A DNA stretch of 10,636 nt from Eubacteriales Family XIII. Incertae Sedis bacterium (GTDB taxonomy: Bacteria; Bacillota; Clostridia; Peptostreptococcales; Anaerovoracaceae), in NCBI GenBank assembly GCA_031254995.1, contig JAIRTJ010000066.1:1-10636 (forward strand), written 5' to 3'. Of this stretch, positions 6,281 through 10,636 are shown one piece after another (the stretch's first letter is position 1; every line of letters begins with the position of its first letter). The notes below the pieces were generated by a model that had not been told where the DNA came from, ran no database searches, and was given only the letters and a program-made list of their open reading frames with translations. The position numbers and the translations under genes were made by a program.

Positions 6281-7147
6281 ATGAAGCGCGTCGCTGCGGT
6301 GAAAAAAATGAGGGAGAGGCTTCGACATCTTCCGCAACTCAGGATCGGCGGAATCATGTTGGCGTTTCTGCTGTTCGTCGTGATTTTCGCGCCCCTTCTC
6401 GCGCCGTACGATCCTTATGCGCTGTCGGACAATATGGTCGAGGCTCCCAATTTTCGGCATCCTCTGGGGACGGACGGTTTGGGACGAGACGTTTTGAGCA
6501 TGCTGATTTACGGCGCGCGCACATCCTTGATGGTCGGCGGCGCAGCGGCGTTGATCGCGGCGGTCATCGGCGTATTTCTGGGAGGGGTCGCGGGGTTTTT
6601 CGGCAAGAAGATCGGAAGCGTCATCGGGGAAGCGATCAATGTGTTCATGATGATGCCGACGTTTTTCCTTATCCTCATCGTTGTGGCGCTGTTCGGCTCG
6701 GGCATTACGAAGGTGATGTTGGTGATCGGTCTGACGACGTGGGTCGGCAACGCGAAATTGATGCGCGCGCAGGCGATGAGTCTGAGGGAACGCGTCTTTG
6801 TGCGCGCGGCCGAGTCAGTGGGCGAAAGCAAGCTCTCGATTCTGTTTTGGCATATCATTCCCAACGGGATTTATCCCATCGTCGCGAATACGACGATGGG
6901 GGTTGCGAGCGCGATTTTGACGGAATCGAGTTTGGCGTTTCTCGGCTTGGGGGATCCGAACGTGATAAGTTGGGGGCAGATCATCCAGAGCGGAAAGAGC
7001 TATTTGGTGGACGGTTGGTGGATATGCGCATTCGGCGGCTTGTCCATCATATACACGGTGATCACGTTTTATCTGTTGGGCGACGGACTGAATATCATGC
7101 TCAGTCCAAAGCTCGCGTCGGTGCAAAATGCGGGGAAGAGGACATGA
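6281..7147 (+). CDS. dppC: Peptide/nickel-type ABC transporter permease, DppC/OppC family
   Basis: This is the second membrane subunit, pairing with DppB to form the translocation channel. It has 288 residues. A basic N-terminus is followed by TM1 (about 22-42) and the family signature HPLGTDGLGRDVLS (60-73). Further TM helices lie near 82-105, 118-138, 140-157, 195-220 and 248-268. The EAA loop is at about 164-198 (RERVFVRAAESVGES...HIIPN), with the conserved glycine at 181. LGLGDPNVISWG (221-232) is a further family hallmark. Its Shine-Dalgarno AAGGAG (6271-6276) overlaps the end of dppB, 4 nt before ATG. Its stop codon overlaps the dppD start in an ATGA, which points to translational coupling. 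Confidence 0.94.
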   Translation: MKRVAAVKKMRERLRHLPQLRIGGIMLAFLLFVVIFAPLLAPYDPYALSDNMVEAPNFRHPLGTDGLGRDVLSMLIYGARTSLMVGGAAALIAAVIGVFLGGVAGFFGKKIGSVIGEAINVFMMMPTFFLILIVVALFGSGITKVMLVIGLTTWVGNAKLMRAQAMSLRERVFVRAAESVGESKLSILFWHIIPNGIYPIVANTTMGVASAILTESSLAFLGLGDPNVISWGQIIQSGKSYLVDGWWICAFGGLSIIYTVITFYLLGDGLNIMLSPKLASVQNAGKRT

Positions 7148-8118
7148 CTTTGTTGTCGATCAGAGACCTTTGCGTCGATTACCTCGCGCAGGACAGAACC
7201 GTGCGAGCTGTGGATCGGTTTTCGTTGGACATTCCCAAGGGCGAGTCGTTCGGCATCGTCGGCGAGTCCGGCTCAGGGAAGAGTACCCTCATTTTAGCGC
7301 TTATGGGGCTTTTGTCCAAGCGGAAGGCTCTCGTGACGGGATCGGCGCTGCTCGACGGCGCGGACTTGATCGCGATGTCTGAGGACGAGCGCAGAGCCGT
7401 TCGTTGGAAGAAGATGTCCATCGTCTTCCAAAACGCCATGAATTCTTTCAGCCCCGTGCATCGCATCGGGAAGATGATGCAGGATATCTATTTCGCGCAT
7501 TGTCCGGACAGTGCGAAGGCCGAGAGACGGACGCGCATGGAAGAGCTCTTGGGATTGGTCGGTCTGCCGCCGCGCGTCTGCGATCTCTATCCGCACGAAT
7601 TGTCGGGCGGCATGATGCAGCGCGTGAATATAGCGCTCAGCCTGATGTTCAATCCGGAGTTGCTGATTATGGACGAGGCGACCACGGCTCTCGATGTGGT
7701 CACGCAGACGCAGATATTGAAAGAGATCGCGCAATTGGAGGAAAAACTGGATATTACGCGCGTCATGGTGACGCACGATATTTCGGTCGTGGCGTCGTCC
7801 TGCGAGAATGTCGTCGTGATGTACGCAGGGCGGTGTCTGGAGGTCGGCTCCGTGAAGACGGTGCTCACGAAGCCCGCGCATCCGTATACGAAGGGTTTGA
7901 TCGGGGGATTTCCCGCAGAAGACGAAGAGGGTTCCGACGAGGAGAAACGGCCCTTGACGAGTATTCCGGGGACGCTCCCGGATCTCGGCGCGGTTCCCGC
8001 CGGATGTATTTTTGAGCCGCGTTGCGATCAGAGCGCGGACGCGTGCAAGAGCGCGAGCGTGAACTTGGCAAGCTTGGACGACGGGCGAAAAGTGCGTTGT
8101 CGCAGGTACGGAGGGTAG
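7144..8118 (+). CDS. dppD: Peptide ABC transporter ATP-binding protein, DppD/OppD family
   Basis: This is one of two ATPases that power the importer from the cytosolic face. The 324 residues show Walker A GESGSGKST (40-48), Q-loop Q96, signature LSGGMMQRV (153-161), Walker B LLIMDE (173-178), D-loop TALDVV and H-loop H211. The C-terminal oligopeptide-type domain begins at HPYTKGL (246-252) and ends with four cysteines (C288, C294, C301, C319) around CIFEPRC. The start is ATG 7144, which overlaps the dppC stop and follows the purine-rich GGGGAAGAGG (7132-7141). The frame is open further upstream, but that stretch is the dppC gene read out of frame. All catalytic residues are present, so it should be an active ATPase. 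Confidence 0.95.
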   Translation: MTLLSIRDLCVDYLAQDRTVRAVDRFSLDIPKGESFGIVGESGSGKSTLILALMGLLSKRKALVTGSALLDGADLIAMSEDERRAVRWKKMSIVFQNAMNSFSPVHRIGKMMQDIYFAHCPDSAKAERRTRMEELLGLVGLPPRVCDLYPHELSGGMMQRVNIALSLMFNPELLIMDEATTALDVVTQTQILKEIAQLEEKLDITRVMVTHDISVVASSCENVVVMYAGRCLEVGSVKTVLTKPAHPYTKGLIGGFPAEDEEGSDEEKRPLTSIPGTLPDLGAVPAGCIFEPRCDQSADACKSASVNLASLDDGRKVRCRRYGG

Positions 8119-8119
8119 G

Positions 8120-9115
8120 ATGATGCGAGAAACGGCTCCTGTTCTCTGTGTTGAGAATGTTCGCAAGCATTATGTCTCGCGCAAGAAACACCGTATGCGA
8201 GATGGACGGGTCGTGCGGAAAGCGGCTGTAAAATCCGTCGACGGCGTGAGTCTGACGCTGTTCGACGGAGAGATTTTGGGTGTCATCGGCGAGTCCGGTT
8301 GCGGGAAGAGCACGCTCGGACGTTTGATCGTTCGCTTGGAATCTCCTTCCGACGGCAAGGTTCTGTATCGCGGCACAGAAGCGGAAACCCTGTACAAGAA
8401 GGACAAATTGGCGTTTCGGCGGACGACTCAGATGGTCTTTCAAAATCCGTTCGAGACATTCGACCCCCGGTACACCATCGGGAAAACGTTGATTCACACC
8501 TTGCGATTGCATCGTATCGGAGCCGACGACGCGGAGCGCATAAGTCTGATCTCGGCGCAGCTGGAGCAGGCCGGACTGACGCCGGCAAAGCGCATGCTTG
8601 CGCGATATCCGCACGAGATGTCGGGAGGGCAATTGCAGCGCGTCTCCATCATTCGTTCGCTCATGCTCGGACCCGAGGTCATCGTCGCGGACGAGCCCGT
8701 CTCCATGCTGGACATCTCGATGCGCGCGGACATCATCAACCTCCTGTACGCGAGCGCGCGCAGGGAGCGCGTCGGTCTCATTTTCATCAGTCATGACATC
8801 TCGCTCACAAGGTATATTTCGGACTTCATCGCTGTAATGTATTTGGGAAATATCGTCGAATATGGAAAAGCTTCGGAGGTCGTGGGGAGACCCATGCACC
8901 CGTACACGAAGGTTTTGGTCTCCAATTCTCCGAGCGCGGATCCGTTGGAGACTCGGCAACCTATCATGATAATAGGAGAACCGGCGACGCCGATCGATGT
9001 GCCTGAGGGGTGCGTCTTTTCTCCGCGATGTCCCGAGGCCGTGCCGGAATGCGCCTTCGAAAAACAGGAATTAAGAGGGATCGATCATCGGTTAATCCGT
9101 TGTTCGCGTGTGTAA
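8120..9115 (+). CDS. dppF: Peptide ABC transporter ATP-binding protein, DppF/OppF family
   Basis: This is the second ATPase and forms a heterodimer with DppD. The 331 residues show the DppF-type insertion between the first strand and Walker A (about 17-40, very basic), Walker A GESGCGKST (57-65), Q-loop Q108, signature MSGGQLQRV (167-175), Walker B VIVADE (187-192), D-loop SMLDIS and H-loop H225. HPYTKVL (260-266) opens the C-terminal domain, which carries four cysteines (C298, C304, C311, C328) around CVFSPRC. Two ATG codons occur in tandem at 8120 and 8123. The site GGAGGG (8110-8115) lies 4 nt from the first and 7 nt from the second, so the second may be used. The gap from dppD is 1 bp. 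Confidence 0.95.
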   Translation: MMRETAPVLCVENVRKHYVSRKKHRMRDGRVVRKAAVKSVDGVSLTLFDGEILGVIGESGCGKSTLGRLIVRLESPSDGKVLYRGTEAETLYKKDKLAFRRTTQMVFQNPFETFDPRYTIGKTLIHTLRLHRIGADDAERISLISAQLEQAGLTPAKRMLARYPHEMSGGQLQRVSIIRSLMLGPEVIVADEPVSMLDISMRADIINLLYASARRERVGLIFISHDISLTRYISDFIAVMYLGNIVEYGKASEVVGRPMHPYTKVLVSNSPSADPLETRQPIMIIGEPATPIDVPEGCVFSPRCPEAVPECAFEKQELRGIDHRLIRCSRV

Positions 9116-9137
9116 ATCTGTAAGCAATGGTTATGAG

Positions 9138-9143
9138 AGGAGG
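9138..9143 (+). promoter_or_regulatory. Perfect Shine-Dalgarno of the binding-protein gene
   Basis: AGGAGG sits 7 nt before ATG 9151, within the purine run GAGAGGAGGA. A nearer ATG at 9146 is out of frame and hits a stop after two codons. This site therefore fixes the start and is the strongest ribosome binding site in the operon. Confidence 0.85.
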
Positions 9144-9150
9144 AAATGCC

Positions 9151-10636
9151 ATGAGTCAAAAGAGGAGAAGCAAGGAGCGGCGCATCATTTCGTTGATCTT
9201 GGCGGCGATGTTGATTTTGTGCGCTTCAATGTTCGCCGCGTGTACAGGGGGCGGCGGAGATGAAACCCCGGATACGCCCGACGCTAACGGCGACGCGCAA
9301 AGCGGCGTGAAAGCGGGCGGTACGGTCATCGTCGGGCAAAGCGCCGAGCCCATCACCCTGAATCCTGACGGGAAGATGGACGACAATCTGCCCGCGATCG
9401 CGCAGAACGTATTTCATCGTCTGATGAAGACGAATAACAAGCAAGAGGTCATTCTCGATTTGGCTGCGGATTATTCGGTCAGCGAAGACGGTACGGAATA
9501 CACGTTTACGTTGCCGGACAACGTTACGTTCCACGATGGCGAGAAGCTGACTTCGGACGATGTCAAATTCACGTTCGAGGAGTTGATCAAACAGGTGGGT
9601 CAGGCATCCGCGTCGTTTGAATGCATCGAGGAGATTTCCTGCCCGGACGATGCTACAGTCGTGTTCAAGTTGAAGCGGATCGAGACCGGATTTCTTGACA
9701 ATCTCGCGTACAACGGAGCCTTTATTCTGCCTCGGCACGTGTACGCGGGGAAGGATTGGAACGACGCCGACTCCATGATGACGCCGATCGGAAGCGGTCC
9801 CTTCAAGTTCGTCGATTGGAACAAGGGAGTGAGCATCACGCTCGAACGGTATGAGAATTTCTGCTTGGGCGAGGGTCTGCCGTATCTGGACAAAATCGTA
9901 TTCAGCTACATCTCCGATTCCAACACGGCCATGCAATCTTTCTACAACGGAGATCTGGATATCTTGGGCATCATCGCTCCGTCGTCCGAGTACGACAAAT
10001 TGCTGAACGATCCCGCCATAATAAGCGACAAGGTCATCTATCCGTCGCGCTTCTATGTCGGTTTCAATCAGAAAGACGATCTGATGAAGGACATAAATTT
10101 CCGATTGGCTGTGGCGCACGCGATCGATTCCGACGATATGATCAACAAGGCGCTGAAACAGATCGGCCAAAAGGCGACGGCGTATCTGTCTCCCGTGTTC
10201 GAATGGGCCGTGAACAGCGATTCGGACGCCGCAGTGCCCGCGTTTGATTTGGATAAGGCCAAGGATTATTTGGAGAAAACGGGACTTAAAGCCGACGGCA
10301 ACGGGATATATGCGACCGTCGATGTGGACACGTACAACTACGAGCCGTTCCCGGAACTCGCCTTGGTTCTGAAAGATCAGTTGTCCAAGATCGGCATCGA
10401 CGTGAAGATCAACATGCTTGAGTACGCCGCTTGGGAAGAAAAAGTCGGCGCGGATCGCAATTTCACGATGACGTTGGAAGGCGGATATCAAGGCCCCGAT
10501 GTGGGTGCGGTAGCCCAACGCGTCAAGGGAGACGGGATTTTGAACTATTACAATTACGACAATCCGGAGTTGAACGCATTGTTGGAAGAGGGCGAAACGT
10601 TGCCGACGCACGAGCTTCGCGCGCCGATCTACAGGG
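9151..10636 (+). CDS. Peptide ABC transporter substrate-binding lipoprotein (SBP_bac_5 family), 3' truncated by window edge
   Basis: This is the extracytoplasmic receptor that delivers ligand, probably peptide, to the DppBCDF importer. The open frame runs to the right edge (495 codons visible). A lipoprotein signal is clear: basic start (KRRSKERR), hydrophobic core (12-27) and lipobox FAAC with C31 as the lipidation site, followed by a glycine/aspartate/proline linker to about residue 55. The mature part shows family hallmarks: GGTVIVGQ near 57, LADDYS-like LAADYSV, YTFTLPDNVTFHDGEKLTSDDVKFTFE around 110-135 and PIGSGPFKFVDW. FNQKDD, followed by an FRLAVAHAID-type helix, is also present. Family members have about 520-600 residues, so only the end is missing. 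The gene sits last in the operon, 35 bp after dppF. Ligand specificity cannot be read from the sequence. Confidence 0.93.
   Translation, partial: MSQKRRSKERRIISLILAAMLILCASMFAACTGGGGDETPDTPDANGDAQSGVKAGGTVIVGQSAEPITLNPDGKMDDNLPAIAQNVFHRLMKTNNKQEVILDLAADYSVSEDGTEYTFTLPDNVTFHDGEKLTSDDVKFTFEELIKQVGQASASFECIEEISCPDDATVVFKLKRIETGFLDNLAYNGAFILPRHVYAGKDWNDADSMMTPIGSGPFKFVDWNKGVSITLERYENFCLGEGLPYLDKIVFSYISDSNTAMQSFYNGDLDILGIIAPSSEYDKLLNDPAIISDKVIYPSRFYVGFNQKDDLMKDINFRLAVAHAIDSDDMINKALKQIGQKATAYLSPVFEWAVNSDSDAAVPAFDLDKAKDYLEKTGLKADGNGIYATVDVDTYNYEPFPELALVLKDQLSKIGIDVKINMLEYAAWEEKVGADRNFTMTLEGGYQGPDVGAVAQRVKGDGILNYYNYDNPELNALLEEGETLPTHELRAPIYR

Noticed and set aside
5215..6357. A 380-codon minus-strand open frame over dppB
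   Set aside because: It is rich in His, Arg and Ser with no domain motif, spans the promoter-proximal leader and dppB, and has no ribosome binding site. It is a shadow of codon bias.
6739..7143. Possible N-terminal extension of the DppD ATPase within dppC
   Set aside because: The frame is open, but the added residues are dppC read out of frame with no family similarity. ATG 7144 with a purine-rich site gives the normal DppD start.
9040..9150. A separate promoter for the binding-protein gene
   Set aside because: Hexamer-like sequences such as TTAATC and TAAATC are spaced too closely (about 15 bp) and match poorly, so read-through from the operon promoter is the simpler view.
9226..10611. A 461-codon open frame on the minus strand opposite the binding-protein gene
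   Set aside because: It is read codon-for-codon opposite the real gene and stays open because that gene almost never uses TTA, CTA or TCA. It has no recognisable motif, while the plus strand encodes a clear lipoprotein family.

Overview
The window is ordinary chromosomal DNA from a bacterium, most likely a Clostridia-type Firmicute of moderate GC content (roughly half GC by eye). The reasons are a lipoteichoic-acid-synthase-type membrane enzyme, strong AGGAGG-type Shine-Dalgarno sites, a textbook sigma-A promoter, and a lipoprotein solute-binding protein. The exact lineage cannot be fixed from sequence alone. Seven complete genes and two genes cut by the window edges fill nearly all of it, in three blocks.

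Block 1 (+ strand, 3-2753): the 3' part of rsmA (ksgA, 16S rRNA adenine dimethyltransferase), followed after 6 bp by a five-TM LtaS-family sulfatase-fold phosphoglycerol transferase with an extra C-terminal beta-rich tail. Block 2 (- strand, 4926-2766): a sugar-phosphate nucleotidyltransferase-like protein, then a cation diffusion facilitator. The transporter's metal-site residues (N/D in TM2, D/D in TM5) resemble Mn2+ exporters, and its cytosolic domain appears duplicated. Blocks 1 and 2 converge with only 12 bp between stop codons and no clear terminator.

Block 3 (+ strand, 5302 to the right edge): a dppBCDF-like peptide ABC importer operon (two permeases, two ATPases) with the lipoprotein binding protein as the last gene, cut at the right edge. 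The genes are packed tightly (1-bp gap, 4-bp overlap, 1-bp gap, 35-bp gap), each with a good ribosome binding site. The operon is driven by a perfect TTGACA-N17-TATAAT promoter with an A/T tract just upstream and a 12-bp palindrome over the expected start point. A leader of about 200 nt follows, carrying 8-nt-stepped repeats and a GC palindrome, and it holds no recognisable riboswitch.

I found no RNA genes, CRISPR array, insertion sequence, phage or defence system, and no convincing new multi-gene system. The most useful second looks are the dpp promoter and leader, the C-terminal tail of the LtaS-like enzyme, the metal choice of the CDF transporter, and the paired four-cysteine motifs at the ends of both ABC ATPases.
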